64,000 bases of DNA from Heterostelium album PN500 (taxonomy: Eukaryota; Evosea; Eumycetozoa; Acytosteliales; Acytosteliaceae). The notes below the pieces were generated by a model. It was not told the origin of the DNA. It did not search any database and worked only from the letters and a program-made list of their open reading frames with translations. Positions 25,589-38,254 of the stretch are shown piece by piece (the first letter of the stretch is position 1; each line of letters opens with the position of its first letter). The DNA lies in the NCBI RefSeq assembly GCF_000004825.1, contig NW_008805089.1:372001-436000 (forward strand). The letters are read 5' to 3'. The position numbers were made by a program, and so were the translations under genes.

Positions 25589-25740
25589 AAAGTCATTTCT
25601 TATTTTCTAATGAACTACGATTATTCGATGTACACTCGTACTATTATTTCAAGATCAACTATAGAATTTTTGATCATAACTTTCACCGTAGTTTCAAAAG
25701 GGCCATCGATAACTAATCAGATCATTTCTTTTTTTTTTTT
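25589..25740 (-). pseudogene. Relic of METTL23 5' exon and flank (duplication scar)
   Basis: Two collinear blocks match the METTL23 first exon: 25589-25605 with 22022-22038 (one mismatch) and 25643-25661 with 22086-22104 (19 identical). After a gap the match continues through the upstream DNA shared by the two ankyrin genes (TGATCATAA, GATC...CTGGG, TTTCTTTTCTTGAAAAA). The coding frame is lost, so this is a decayed passenger fragment. Confidence 0.65.
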
Positions 25741-25838
25741 GATCCTGGGCAAATTTCTTTTCTTGAAAAACTAAAAAATATCCAAATAAAAACGGTTGAA
25801 AAAAACAACCTTAAATTATAAAACCATATTGTTAAAAA

Positions 25839-27713
25839 ATGGATATTAATATAATTCAAAGAGATATAACATTTTTATTTAAAAAAGTATTTAATAATAA
25901 GATATTATATAAAAATATATATTCAAATGTTAGAGATGTCAATTGCAAATATATTTGGGGAACCAATCACTTGGCACTCCCAAAGAGTTTATTTGCTGCG
26001 GGATTTCTTTATTACCCCGCAATAATGTATACGAATAAAAGCTTTAGGATGTTAGAGAGTGCAGAGTGGATGCTCAAGAACAACTACATCACCGCACTGT
26101 TCTACAAGTTAAAGATGTTCCTTGAACGTTATCACACCGAGCACAAGTTGACATGGAGCACAGAAGCATTAAATTTGGCAGCCCAAAAAATTAGAGATGA
26201 ATCACTCATTGAATATCTGGCGGACTCTACTTCAGACTGTGCTATAGCTTTCTTAGAAGCGGCAGTTCGTTTTGACAATTTGATTCTCTTTCAAAAGTTG
26301 ACGATTGTAGGTGCCAAGAAGCTGTTAAAATTCAACTCTATTCCGAATCTGTTCGAGTTGGCAGTCGAATGTGGTCAAGCTGAAATAGTCAAATTCATCG
26401 CCAAGAAATATTCTCCTGTTGTTGATAATCTAGATAGATTATTTGAAAAGGCACTCTCAAGTAGGAATGGAGATACAATATTGGCAATTGTACATTCTAG
26501 CTATTACAAACCAAAGGAAAAGACAGACGTAATGAGAATACTGTTGATCAACCATCTCGGGGTGGTTGAATATTTTTTGGATTCAATTTCACCATTGGAT
26601 CTGGAAAAGGAGATGAATCTATACGAAACAACTCTTATTAATATAAATGTTGAACAGTTTACGTGGAATCACTTTAACGTAATGGTTTATCTGTGTATCA
26701 AGAAATTCTGGAGAACATTGGATATCGATGTTATTAACGCAATGTTATTTCTCGATCGAACTGTCAATCCACACAATCTGTCTGATAACCAAATGGCATT
26801 CTACTCACTTGTATTACTGCTTCAGAAAATCAACTCTCCAAATCTACCACACACGCTCAATCAATTGGTAACTTTTAGGAATTCAACTTTCATACATGCT
26901 ATTATCGATTCAAATATCTTTAGCAAAACCAATTTAAAACAAACGATTATCAAACAATTAATTGGATATGGAATGATTTCATTGATTATGGAATTCATTG
27001 ATTATATACCAGACACATTACCATCGATTAAAGTTCTATCGAAAGATGACACTCTCGAAATTCTCACACTCATAAAGAGTAATCTCCCAAATACAAAGAT
27101 AGAATATGAAGTTCTAATGGAGGAAGCTAGACGTGGTAATGCAACAACAGTTGATTATATAATTCGTAATTTCCCACCAATCCCAAATCAAAATAACAGT
27201 GTTATCTTCACTGGTGCATTGATCAGAGGACAAATGGATCTTGTCTACCTCGGACCGTCTCATGGAATTAATAGATTGACCAATGAATACTTTCACACTG
27301 CCAAGAATTTCCTGCAACTTTACAAGATGTATGGAAAAGAAAACTTGCTAATCACAGAAAGACATATCGATAACATGGTTATCATGCATCTGAAAGAAGA
27401 GTTTGAATTGGCAGTTCAAGAATATCGTATTTTGGTCGATCCAATTGTATTTGTTTATCTTGGTGACTTTGATTGGATGGTAGAAGCAATTGAAAAACAC
27501 CAATGTAAACCAATAACCGAAGAAAATTACAAACATTTCGAACTTCAAAAACAAATCGGAACATCTGGATCTATTAAACTCTATCGTATGTACGAATACG
27601 TAGCTGACCCAAAGAACAATCAACTATGGAAACAGAATATCATCAACGAAGCTAATAAGTATAATCATTCGAAATTATTGAAAGCAATCAAATTGAATAT
27701 TGATGAATTTTAA
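25839..27713 (+). CDS. Dictyostelid ankyrin-family protein, paralog B
   Basis: A single exon encodes 624 aa, collinear with paralog A (22573-24456) from the shared leader ITFLFKKVFNNKILYKNIY to the identical end KYNHSKLLKAIKLNIDEF. By eye, 26762-27190 is identical to 23502-23930 over 429 nt, including synonymous sites. In contrast the region near 26400-26590 differs at many positions and changes amino acids in clusters. The stop is followed by a short AT-rich gap and then the convergent C2/GRAM gene at 27847. A scaffold role is inferred from ankyrin-like repeats only. Confidence 0.85.
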   Translation: MDINIIQRDITFLFKKVFNNKILYKNIYSNVRDVNCKYIWGTNHLALPKSLFAAGFLYYPAIMYTNKSFRMLESAEWMLKNNYITALFYKLKMFLERYHTEHKLTWSTEALNLAAQKIRDESLIEYLADSTSDCAIAFLEAAVRFDNLILFQKLTIVGAKKLLKFNSIPNLFELAVECGQAEIVKFIAKKYSPVVDNLDRLFEKALSSRNGDTILAIVHSSYYKPKEKTDVMRILLINHLGVVEYFLDSISPLDLEKEMNLYETTLININVEQFTWNHFNVMVYLCIKKFWRTLDIDVINAMLFLDRTVNPHNLSDNQMAFYSLVLLLQKINSPNLPHTLNQLVTFRNSTFIHAIIDSNIFSKTNLKQTIIKQLIGYGMISLIMEFIDYIPDTLPSIKVLSKDDTLEILTLIKSNLPNTKIEYEVLMEEARRGNATTVDYIIRNFPPIPNQNNSVIFTGALIRGQMDLVYLGPSHGINRLTNEYFHTAKNFLQLYKMYGKENLLITERHIDNMVIMHLKEEFELAVQEYRILVDPIVFVYLGDFDWMVEAIEKHQCKPITEENYKHFELQKQIGTSGSIKLYRMYEYVADPKNNQLWKQNIINEANKYNHSKLLKAIKLNIDEF

Positions 27714-27846
27714 TAATGAACATATATTCTATAAATAAAGATATTATTTATTTGAATCTGTAATAATAATTTAAACAAAAAAAAAAAAGTTTAAAGATTT
27801 AAAGATTATCTATCATGTATCTTTTTTTTTTTTCTTTGTTGTTTAG

Positions 27847-30800
27847 TTATTTTTGATTCTTTTGGGCAACTTTCATTTGACTGGAAAGATCTCTGAATAC
27901 CGAATCTCTATCAAAGAATCCTGTAAAAGTATATGATTTACCATCCTTGGTGTTGACTTGCATAGCATTGAATAGGAACGCGATTTTGGTCTTTTTGATC
28001 TCTTCAATGTTAACCAAAGGAACGGAAAGTTTAGTACCTAACTTTACACCGATTTCTTTCAATAGATTTTGGAAACCTAAATAACGACTACTTAGAATTA
28101 ATACTCCAAGTTGACCATTTAATGAACAATGATATCCTATTATTGAAAAGATTGAATTAATAATCAATAATAGCACTGAGATTAATAAATTGTTTGATTA
28201 CTTACTTTCAATGATAAATTCAGTTTCTGGTACAACTTTGATTTGTTCAACTTCAGGATCTAGTGGTTTCTCTGTTACTCCATTGATTTTGTTGACAAAA
28301 GTACGTGCTTCTTTGTCAAATTCAACTCTGGTTCCAAGAATACCAATGATATGGTCTTTGGTAACAGTGTTGAGACTCATGGTCTTTGAAGAAACCATTG
28401 ATTTTCTCTGGTTATACAAATCGATGAGTGGGGTTGTTTCCATTCCAGTTGCAATCAACATATGTTTCAATGGATTGGATCGCTCCTCCAAAGTCGGTGT
28501 TGGACAACCTGCACCACCTTTATGGAACATAATAATTAGATCCTTCAAACAATTATTTACAATTGAAATCTGTTCATCCGCCATAATTAAATGTTGACTG
28601 TGGAATGATAACACCAGATCACTTGGTCTTGGTACAACAAGATATAATAAATCCTAAAAAAAAAAAATGAATGTTAAATATATAATAAAGATAAACGCGT
28701 ATTAATGTTACTTACATCTATTAATTCACCCCAAAGTTTCTTTATAAACAATTTGAACAGTGGTTCTTTCAATTTGCTATAGAGTTCTTCGATTTTAGGT
28801 GAAAGGAAATCTTTGGTTACGCTGAGAATTGCTTTCTCGTATTTAAGATTCTCTTTGTTATTGATGCTAGTCTTGATTGTTGTTGGAATAGTGGATGTAG
28901 CTGCTGAGCCTGCATTGTTGAGAAGTACAGATGTGTCATGTACCGGTTCAAACAAAACGGTTGCTGCATTGCTATTTTGGGTAGTGACTACACCACTCTC
29001 GATATCATCTTCGTTGGCAACGTTCAGATGACTGTTGAGAGATACCAATGGTTCGCTAAACAATACCTCTTGGAACTGATAGAATACATGTTGTTTCATA
29101 CGATCGGAAAGCGATTGAATACATCGATTATAGAATTCAGAGACAATCGATTGTGATTGTTCCATACACAACTTGAATGAATTGGTGACACACTGTTTGG
29201 AGTTTTCATCGAGATGAGCAGCCTGACTACTTCCAAGATGTCTGTTTAGGTCACGCTCAATCTTTTGACCGTAGAGATCTAGACGAGTCTTGGCAGCATC
29301 CAAATTGTTGAGCATTACAACCGGCTCAACGTTGAGAGTGAATAGAGTCGGTTTGCCATGTTGTTCCACCTCGGTATGTTCTAGATAATGTTCGAATTGC
29401 TCGGATATGATCTGACAATAGTTGATAACCTCTGAAGTTAGAACTTCAAGTAGTTGGACGTAGGAGAATGAATCCGGTAGCCACGCTAGAGATGAAAAAT
29501 CTTTGATGGCAGCATCACATGCCTCAAAGAATAGAATATAACTCGACGATACACCTTGAGTGATTGACACTGATTTCTTGTCGTCTTTCTCAGTGGAATC
29601 CTTCAGCTTGAAATTCAACTGAATCTTGATCGCCTTGAGTAGTTTATATACATAGGTGATAAACAGTTGTTTCAAAGGCAACGGTTTGAATCTATCGCCT
29701 GTCAACTTCTTTGTGAAATTGTAGTAGTCCAACAGCTTCTTGACAAGTGTCAAAATGCTTGGTGAGTAGGGTGCCCAGTTACAAAAATCCTCAATAACTT
29801 TTACTATACAATCACCCCAGGCATCAATGACATCACAAGTAATCTTTACATCCTGAGGGAATGCCGATTCGAAATGTATAGTTTGGTCAATCTCCTCTGT
29901 AATGATAGCCATAACCTCCACCAACATATTGGTGATGGTTCCTACTTCCTTTACTTTCTGATCGTACTCCATCGCCATGAAACCAAGTGCAGCGATATTC
30001 TCCTCAAACTTGCGTTTCGACTCCTCCTGAACACACAACGATAGTCTCTGACTGAAATTGGTAACAGGATTCTTATTGATTATTCCACGCAATGTCAAGA
30101 TATTCTCAAAAATCTTTACTAAACTTCTAAGGCATCCTCTTGGTTTATTCTATTTTATAAAAAATAATTGGTTAGTAATTAATATGAGAAAATTAATCTT
30201 TTTAGTAACATTATTAACTTACAGATGGGAATGATTCATAATATCTTCCAATATTATAATTTACTTTTGGAATTAATTTATCCAATGATTGTTTGAGTGA
30301 TTGCAATTCACTGACAGTAAATACACCTTCATCTTTACCATTGAGAATATCAAGAATAGTATTTGTTACTTCTTCCAATTCAAAGATATAATTCTTTTCA
30401 ATTGAATATTTCTCTACCATAACTTCAAATTGTCTATATTTTTAAAAAATAATAATAAATTTCATTATTAGAAAATGAATATATGTAAATAACAATTATA
30501 ATAAACTTACATTATATTTGATGATGTTTTACAAACACCAAATCTCATACAATATTGATTTAACAATGATCTAAATGGAATAGTTAACCAATCTGAATCA
30601 TCAATATTACCATTGGACTCAATCGATGCTTCTGTTGTCGATGATGTATCTGTAGATGAGGTTATAGAAGTGGGTTGGTTCAACTTGGCCAGTCTATCTC
30701 TCTCTTCAATGATGAAATTGAATAGTATTTTGTAGAGTGCAATATGATCGATTGGTATATGCTTTGATAAATCGAATGTGTTGGTTGTTGTAGCTGTTGA

Positions 30801-33800
30801 ATTGGCTTTGTTAACTGAGTGTTGTTGATTGTGTTCATTCTCTTCTTGTGATTGATCGATGAATCCATCTGTGGCACCTGTCGTTGTTGAGTGTATATTG
30901 TTGAGATAATCATTGTACTCGCTGTATTGATAATGATACTCCAGCGAGAGATGTATTCTTCCGCTGGTGGGAAGTGAGAACCACATATCTTTAGGACTAC
31001 CTTTGGTATCCTCTAGGTCTTTAATATTGATTTCGATCTTTCCGAGCAGTGTATCGGTACTTGCCGTTGAAGACATAACAGCAACCTCTAGCTTTCCCTT
31101 TGGTTTCTTCAACTTTAGTAGAAACGATTGATTCCATTCCGGTTCGTTGGTATTCAACTGAGTGGTAGACTTTACTCTGTGATAGGGTGTTGAGAATATG
31201 CAATACTGGTTGATGGGCAACGATGACAGACCCTCTGCTTCAATCAATCGCACAAATATAACACCATAGAAACAATCTTCTTTGAATATGATATTCTTCA
31301 TGAGATGAACAACATGATTCAGTTCCAGTCTTCGCCAAATCTGGTAGGATTCATTATTTCCACCTAACGACTCTGCATTGTAATATGGATCGACATCGTA
31401 TTTTGACATTAACATCTCACATCTACTCTTCAACTCCACCAGCAAACCTTCGTCTTTGTAGGAATTGATCGAGAGAACATTGGCTGTGATCATCTTTGCA
31501 TCGACATCGTCCAACTGTAGTTTCTGTTGCAATCGATCGAGAAACTCTTGTGGTCTGTCCATCAGTTGCATCTGAGTGGTTGGAATCGACAGTGTCAAAC
31601 AAGATTGAATCAGCTCAAAGAGTAATGAACGTTTCGATCTTGAATTGCTGTATTTGAACTTCTGAGTGAATCCATCGAATGGAGGATAACGCATAACTTG
31701 AATGGTACAATTCGAACCGACATTGTAATCTGCCAACGTCATCTCTGAATCCAAAACCATTCCTCTCTCTCCATTCTTTGGAATATATAAATAGTAATCG
31801 GCAACAAAAAACTTCTTATTATAATACTTTGATAACTCTTTGAAAATCTCTGAAATCTTAATATCAACATTCAATATCAATTTAATAACTTTTGATTTCT
31901 ATAGAAATTTTAGTAATTGATTAGTAATTGGTAAATTGATAGACTCTATATAATATAACATACATCTTCAACTATTTCAAAACATAAATTAACATCTTCG
32001 ATATATCTTGGTTTCTTTAGGAATATGATATCTTGACTCTCGAAAGAGTAAGCAGACAGTTGCTTATGTCTATCGAGTATGATGAATTTACGTTCTACCA
32101 TTGCATTTCCACCTGTTGACTTGGCACGATGTAACAATGTGACATACGATGTGATATCGTCTTCCAACGGCTGGTTTACCATCATCAATTGATCCAATGG
32201 AAGATAAACACCGGATCCTCTCTTATTCTTCTTATTCTTTTTCAACTTTCCAATCGCTAATATATAATTCTGATTGAATTTATCATCACCTAGGAAGATA
32301 AAATAAAAGAAATAACAATTAATAAACTATTACTTAATTAGTTTCAAAATAAACTAAACTTACTTGATACTGTTAATTTAAGTTTCAATTTATCAAGAAG
32401 ATCTTGTATGGTGTTGTCTTTGGATACATTGATCATAAGATGATTGTTGGTTCCGAATTGCTCGAAATCCTCAATCTCAATGATGAGTTTCAGTTGATTC
32501 GGATTGAGATTGCCAGAGCTGTTTGATTTCGATTCAGTGATGGAGTTGGTGGGTGTTCCAGGTTTGTTTGGTGACTTTGACGAAGAGGAAGATGTCAAAG
32601 ATGCACTGTTTGAACCCATAGATTGTGAACGTGGTTTCCTGATACTGTTACTACCGCTGCTGCTACTACTGTTACTTCCAGTGGAATCAGTCAACTTTGA
32701 AAGTGGAGACAACGATCTAACATTGGAAATAAAACTACTTCCGCCTCCACCTGATTTTAATGGCGATACCATGATCGATGTCACCTCTTCGTCATCCTCT
32801 AAATCCGGTGTATTATCATCATCTTCATTATCATCGTCATCCTCATCTATAGTTGAATTTCCACTGTCTCTCTCACTACCACCATGTAGATTCCATTGAT
32901 TTATCAATAAAGTATATGCTTTACTTCTATGTATAAACGATGCAAATAAATATTTCTAGTAAAGTAATTAAATATTAGTAACTAACTATATAAAGAATTG
33001 ATATATTACTAATAATATATATTTACTTTTTTTGATGTTCTAACTTCAATTGCATTCGGTAGATAAAAAGAACCAATCTTCTTTTTAATCCTTGTAATAT
33101 CCTTAAAGTGTATCATTGTCTTTTTGTTCTTTGCTAGATGCGAAGGACTTCTAAAACACAGGTAATTCTGTGTGATGTACATCGTACCGTTGTGTGACAT
33201 ACTAATTGCTTTCTTTGCTTCCTTTGTACAATAACACTCTGAGATGACTGTCTCTGAATGTGGTAAATCTGGAAACCATCTAAATAACAATGGTATTGAT
33301 TTCTAATATTATAATAATAATAATAATATTGTTGTTGTTAATAACCTGATAATAACTTTGTTATATTAATATATAAACACCACTTTACCATTGTTGTAGA
33401 TGATTCACTCTCTGGTACCAATTCAAAAGATATCGTTAGATCACTGTTTGTTTCATCGCCTTTCTTTGATTTCAATGCAATTCTCTTTTGAATCGAGTTG
33501 TTTGTAACGATGTGACTGCTGCTGTTGCTGTTGCTGTTGGCCAACGCCGATGCCGATAGTGTTGTAGTTGTGGTGGATGACGATGCTGTCGATGACACTG
33601 AAGATGTACTATCAGAGAGTGATGCCGATATCGAATAACTCTTGATCTCTGTAAACTCACTCGATCCAATACTTCTAATCTCCGATGTGATAGGTGCCAA
33701 CGGTACCGTTGCAAATGCAAACACCTCTCCCTTCTTTAGCATCTCCCATGTCTTTACTTTAATCTCTAAATCACCTGCTGGATAAACATCTTCATTTACC

Positions 33801-34161
33801 TCACTAGATATATAAATAGTTAATTAATATATCTTCGTCTATCTAAAGTTATCTATCTAATCTTATAATCTAATCTTACAATATAAATGTCTCTTTTTGA
33901 AACACAACATTCTCTCCACCATATACATATTTTGTTTTATACTTTGCGTCGTGTAACTTTAATTTTACTGTTAAAATGAAATATAAATGAAGAGGTCAAC
34001 AATATTGTTGTTGATATTTAGTTAGATAAATAAATATTAATATTATTTTAATATTTTTTTTTATAATTTAAAATCAGACTTTCATACATACATAATATCC
34101 ATGTTTTTTTTTTCTTTAAATTCTTTCCTCCGTTGACCGAAATCAATAGTTTCTCTTTCAT
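27847..34161 (-). CDS. C2-GRAM-C2-MUN-like multidomain protein (Munc13-related, inferred)
   Basis: Eleven exons (34161-34092, 33967-33880, 33803-33389, 33302-33027, 32955-32364, 32289-31964, 31898-30511, 30433-30223, 30149-28716, 28653-28206, 28136-27847) give 1845 aa in frame. Seen in order: N-terminal C2 (about 1-100: MKEKLLISVNGGKNLKKK, then GDLEIKVKTWEML), GRAM domain (about 198-300: ISMSHNGTMYITQNYLCF), Ser-rich and acidic linker, ubiquitin-like segment (about 590-660), second C2 (about 796-915: VRLIEAEGL, NEPEWNQSFLLKL), a helical region of about 600 residues resembling Munc13 homology (MHD/MUN), and a C-terminal GRAM-like fold (about 1750-1840). C2, GRAM and MUN parts suggest membrane-lipid binding and a role in vesicle docking or fusion. 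C2 and GRAM are convincing; MUN rests on helical pattern and context. The short first exon was chosen because it restores the C2 first strand. Confidence 0.72.
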
Positions 34162-35219
34162 TTGTTATGGTTATTCTGTTGTTGTTGTTTTTTTTATTAT
34201 TTATTATTTTTAACTTATAAATAAATAATATATAGACTATAAATACAAACTGTCGTAAGTGCACGCGTTATTGTTTAAAACAAACTTTGTAAATATTATT
34301 AATAAGAATAATAAATAAAATAAAAAAAGGAGTAAACAATCACCTTGTTTTTTATCTTAAAAACAATATATTATTATAAAAAATGTTTGCACCTCTTGTT
34401 AAGTATATATAAACTAATCTAATCTTTTGATTAAAATAGTCATCAATTTTACAGCTTATTATCTTTTGTCTATTGCAATCCCCACACTACTATCAAACAA
34501 CACTTTACTTTATATTTTTTTTTTTTTTGAATCTTTTTATTATAATAACTGTTTTGGTGGCAAAAAAAATAAAAACAACACACTTATTTATTTTAATGAT
34601 TCAAGATAAAGATATATGATGCTCGTTTGTTGAAATGATGTTGTTATTTTGTGATGCAAATTTTACTGATAAAAAACAAAACAATTGTTTACTTGATTCT
34701 TATAAAGGCACAATTGTGTTGGTGATTTCAAAAAAAAATTTAAATGACCAAAATAGTTGTTTTAAATCTTTTTCAATCTTTTTTTTTGCAGAACCACCCT
34801 TTCACCCATTTTCAAATAAAAAAAGAAAGTTTTGGGCTTATTTTTTATTTTTCCAAAAATTTTTTCCCTTTTTGTTTTTTTTTTAATTAATTAATGAGTT
34901 TAGATAGGTATTAATCAATTTCTTTGTTGGAAAATAATATTTATCTTTATATATTCGATATTGTTATTTTCCAACGACATATGTATTTGAAATTGTATAG
35001 TCTTTGAACATAGCTTCATTCATTGGTACTTCTTTGAAAGAAAATCTAATATATTTAAAAAAAAATAAATAAACTCTTTCTTCACATAGTATCTTTTCAA
35101 TATATTATATATTCCTCTTAAGTAATTAGTATCAATTTGAGTCAAGAATGGATTAAATTAGTTAGTTGAAAGTTACTATAAAATATGAACACTTTATTAC
35201 TATTTAATTTATTTCCGAT
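34162..35219. other. AT-rich intergenic region upstream of the C2/GRAM gene
   Basis: This gap of about 1.06 kb has no supported gene; the small ORFs are low-complexity. It contains the C2/GRAM promoter, the 3' end of the TRPC4AP gene and a 12-bp inverted repeat (34926-34975). Confidence 0.55.
34926..34975. repeat. Inverted repeat with 12-bp perfect arms
   Basis: GTTGGAAAATAA (34926-34937) and TTATTTTCCAAC (34964-34975) are exact reverse complements separated by 26 bp. It could be a 3'-end hairpin or a small element; I see no flanking duplication. Confidence 0.7.
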
Positions 35220-38094
35220 TCAAACATTAAGTTCAGTAAATTGTTCTTCAATCATTGTAACAAGGTTGGCGATTTCATGGAATTTCAATTTCGAAGTGTA
35301 CTCCAAACTAAAGATATCTCTTGAGTTTTGATCATAGAAACTCTTCCAAAGAGCAAATACACCTAAAAAGTTTTGTGTGAAAGCAGTTGAATTCCTACAA
35401 AGTAATTTTAACATCTATTATTAAGTTAAAAGTTAGTAAACTTATATGTGATCATCAGAATAAATCGTTAACGATTATCATTATTACATACAACTATAGA
35501 TTCATCAAAATATCCGAAATCCTTTGATACATGTAAGATAAACAAGAAAGTATTTAAACAACATAGATCTATTAAAAATAATTATTAATTAACTAATAAG
35601 TTTATATTATTATTATTAACTTTAATGTTTTTACTTACTTTCTAAATGTAAAGTTTCAACTGATAAACTATCTATCAATGTCTCTAAAATGTTGTTTCTG
35701 TGTTGTCTGACAATATAATCGAATAAAATATATTCATTATCCTATTTTGTTTTAAAAGTAGAATTTAGAGTAATAATTAATTGAATGATCCTTAATCTAT
35801 TATAACACTCTTTTTTTTGATTACTTACTTGGAATTTAAGTTGATTGGATGATCGTAATTCTGAATGAGTCAAGAGGATTGCACGTAGAAATACATTGGC
35901 ATCGATAATGTTCTCCATTACAATCTTTTGGAGTAGTTTAAATGAACTTGGATCGGCTGTACATCGCTTTGTGAAATCATGGTACAGTGGTGAGTTGTTC
36001 TTTAGCAATTCTCCTAGCAGATCGAAATTCATCTGATAGAACTGTTGTTTCTGTTCGATGATCTCTTGGTAGAGTGAATCCATCAAACCGAAATTAACAT
36101 AATATTGTTTCACTTGGATATTTGACATTCTTAAAGATGATTGAATACAACACATCAAGAAAGTTCTGCGCATATAAAAAACAACAAGCAATAACAATAT
36201 TAATATGTTAACAACTACTACCGATAGTTTTTATATTAACTATTTAACTTACCTTTCTTTATCAATATGCTTTGATTTCAAATAGGATTGATAGATTGAA
36301 TGTAACCAATAGGTTTTCGATTGATCCATCTTTGTCAAACCATTGATATAGTCTTTTTCATACTGTGGAATCAAGAGGCAGTCATTCAAAATCGACATTA
36401 CTTCGACATCAAAGAACAATATAATATATCGCAAAGACTGAATCTTTTGAATGTGAAATGGATTATAACTAGTAGTAGTTATTGTTGATAGACAAAAACA
36501 ATTAGACATTGATTGATTGATTGACTTTTTACTTAAAGTAACAACTTACTCATCGGAATATGATTTGGTCCAATCGATACTATTGATAATCTTGTAGAGT
36601 GTCGGTATGAAACCTAGTTTCTGTATCAGCAAGAGTGTTTGAAGTTTTCGTGATCCGTTCATGATACCATAGAGGAAAACGAGTAGCTCCGTCTGGAACA
36701 CACAGTTGGTGTAGCGTTTAAGGTAAGTTGACGGCTCTATACCTTCAGAGTCGAGATTCAACTCTTGGAATATCATTAGGATATGATCGTTATTGAAATG
36801 CATCGGTACGTAGCTATCCAGACTATCCCAATCGCCGCCATTCGTAAATCCATTGTTCTGTCGCAGTGAAGGTGGTATCCACTTCGGATTAGTCGATTTC
36901 TCCAGTAGTAAACATGTTTTCTCAATTAATTTAGGTGCATTTAATAATAAAGCTTTAAGATTATGATGATTACTATTATTAATATACATATATAAATCAA
37001 CTTTTTATCAATATATATACTTACAATGATTAATTTGAAACAATGGATATTGTGTATTTTTAATCTCAATTGATTTCTGAATGGTTTGGACATCGTTGGG
37101 ATCTGGCGGATGAATACAAGCAGACAACACCTTGATAAAGATAAACAGACTAACCGAACCCAACTCACCGATAAATTCATATAGTTTATGTATTCTTCTA
37201 AGATCATATGGACTTTTAATTGAAAATATCCACTATATATATATAAGTTGAAAGTTAGACAATTGTGTATTATTATTATTATTGTTGTTGTTTAATACGT
37301 ACGTTAAGACAAGCACCTGCAGTCTCTGCGGTGATTGGGTTCCTCAGTGAATACACCAAGAGGTTGATGAGTGTTGTGTTTTCGAATGCCCATTCACTTA
37401 CATTGGTTTGTGTCGAACAGATTTGATTCAAGATATAGATGACCGAGAGGAATATTTGATCCAATGTATCTTCTCTTCTCCAAGAACGACTTTTCTTTCT
37501 CGGTGCCATTATCGTCTGTTCATTTCTAACCAAGATATCATTCAACAACAGATGGCACTTCAAATCCACCAACTCTTCCATTAACGTTGTATCATTTACA
37601 ATAACCATTAAATCATCTAATAAGTTCTTCATCTAAATATAGTTGAACTATATTAATATACAGAACACAAAGAATCGAATCTATCGAAATTAAATAGTTG
37701 TTATTACAACATTACATACCTCTGTATAATTATTTAATTTAATAAAACTATTTAATTCCACTAGTTTTGTTTGTAGTAAATGAGAATCTTGATTCTCTCT
37801 TGCTGCTTTGGTTTCGGGTGATTCCAATGCACATTTCGTATTGCTTAGACAAGCGAGATAGTCGGATTGTCTACTACTACTGCTGTTAAGTCTTTGTTGT
37901 CTACCAGAGTATATTTCATTCATAAACAATCGATCGTTAATATTTAATTTGTTATTTGTACATCTATGATCAAAATAAATATGATTCATCTTCTTCTCAT
38001 CCTTTTTCAAAGAATCCGCTAAACATCTTTGATTTTGTTTGTGATTATTATTATTCTTATCACTCGTTAATAACTTATTAAAGAATGCTTTCAT
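35220..38094 (-). CDS. TRPC4AP: TRPC4AP (TRUSS) homologue
   Basis: Nine exons (38094-37720, 37632-37303, 37232-37025, 36952-36550, 36468-36253, 36165-35829, 35741-35639, 35568-35492, 35414-35220) give 747 aa in frame; human TRPC4AP is 797 aa. The match is best near the C-terminus: NFGLMDSLYQEII...NFDLLGELLKNN against human KRGLLEHILYCIV...YFDLLGELMKFN; DANVFLRAILLTHSEL against DSNMLVRCVTLSLDRF; and LCCLNTFLFILHVSK against VSCLNTSLVILMLAR. In animals it is a helical-repeat adaptor that binds TRP channels and the TNF receptor and serves as substrate receptor for the DDB1-CUL4 ubiquitin ligase. The first exon is divergent and Ser-rich. The exon 4 acceptor (36953) is chosen because the nearer AG breaks the frame. 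Confidence 0.85.
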
Positions 38095-38097
38095 GAT

Positions 38098-38157
38098 TTA
38101 TATCTCTTCTCTCTTCTCTTCTATTCTCTTCGCTTCTCTTCTCTTTCTCTCTCTCTA
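38098..38157 (+). repeat. CT-rich tract upstream of the TRPC4AP gene
   Basis: About 60 bp are almost purely C and T on the plus strand, so they are GA-rich in the likely 5' leader of the minus-strand gene. It is a simple repeat and possibly a promoter-proximal feature. Confidence 0.7.
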
Positions 38158-38254
38158 TTAATAACAAACAATAAATAATATACAATAAAAAAAAAATCTT
38201 TAATCATAAAAATTTTTTCACTTAAAATGTTGAGTTTTTTGTTAATTGCTTAGC

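Noticed and set aside
37000-37024. 24-bp intron option in TRPC4AP that would keep MYINNSNHHN in the protein
   Set aside because: Far shorter than any other intron here; the 72-bp intron 37024-36953 closes in frame.
36941-37207. 88-codon ORF over TRPC4AP exon 3 in another frame
   Set aside because: The frame beginning WIFSIKSPYDLRRIH joins both neighbours in phase and reads through; the other frame does not connect.
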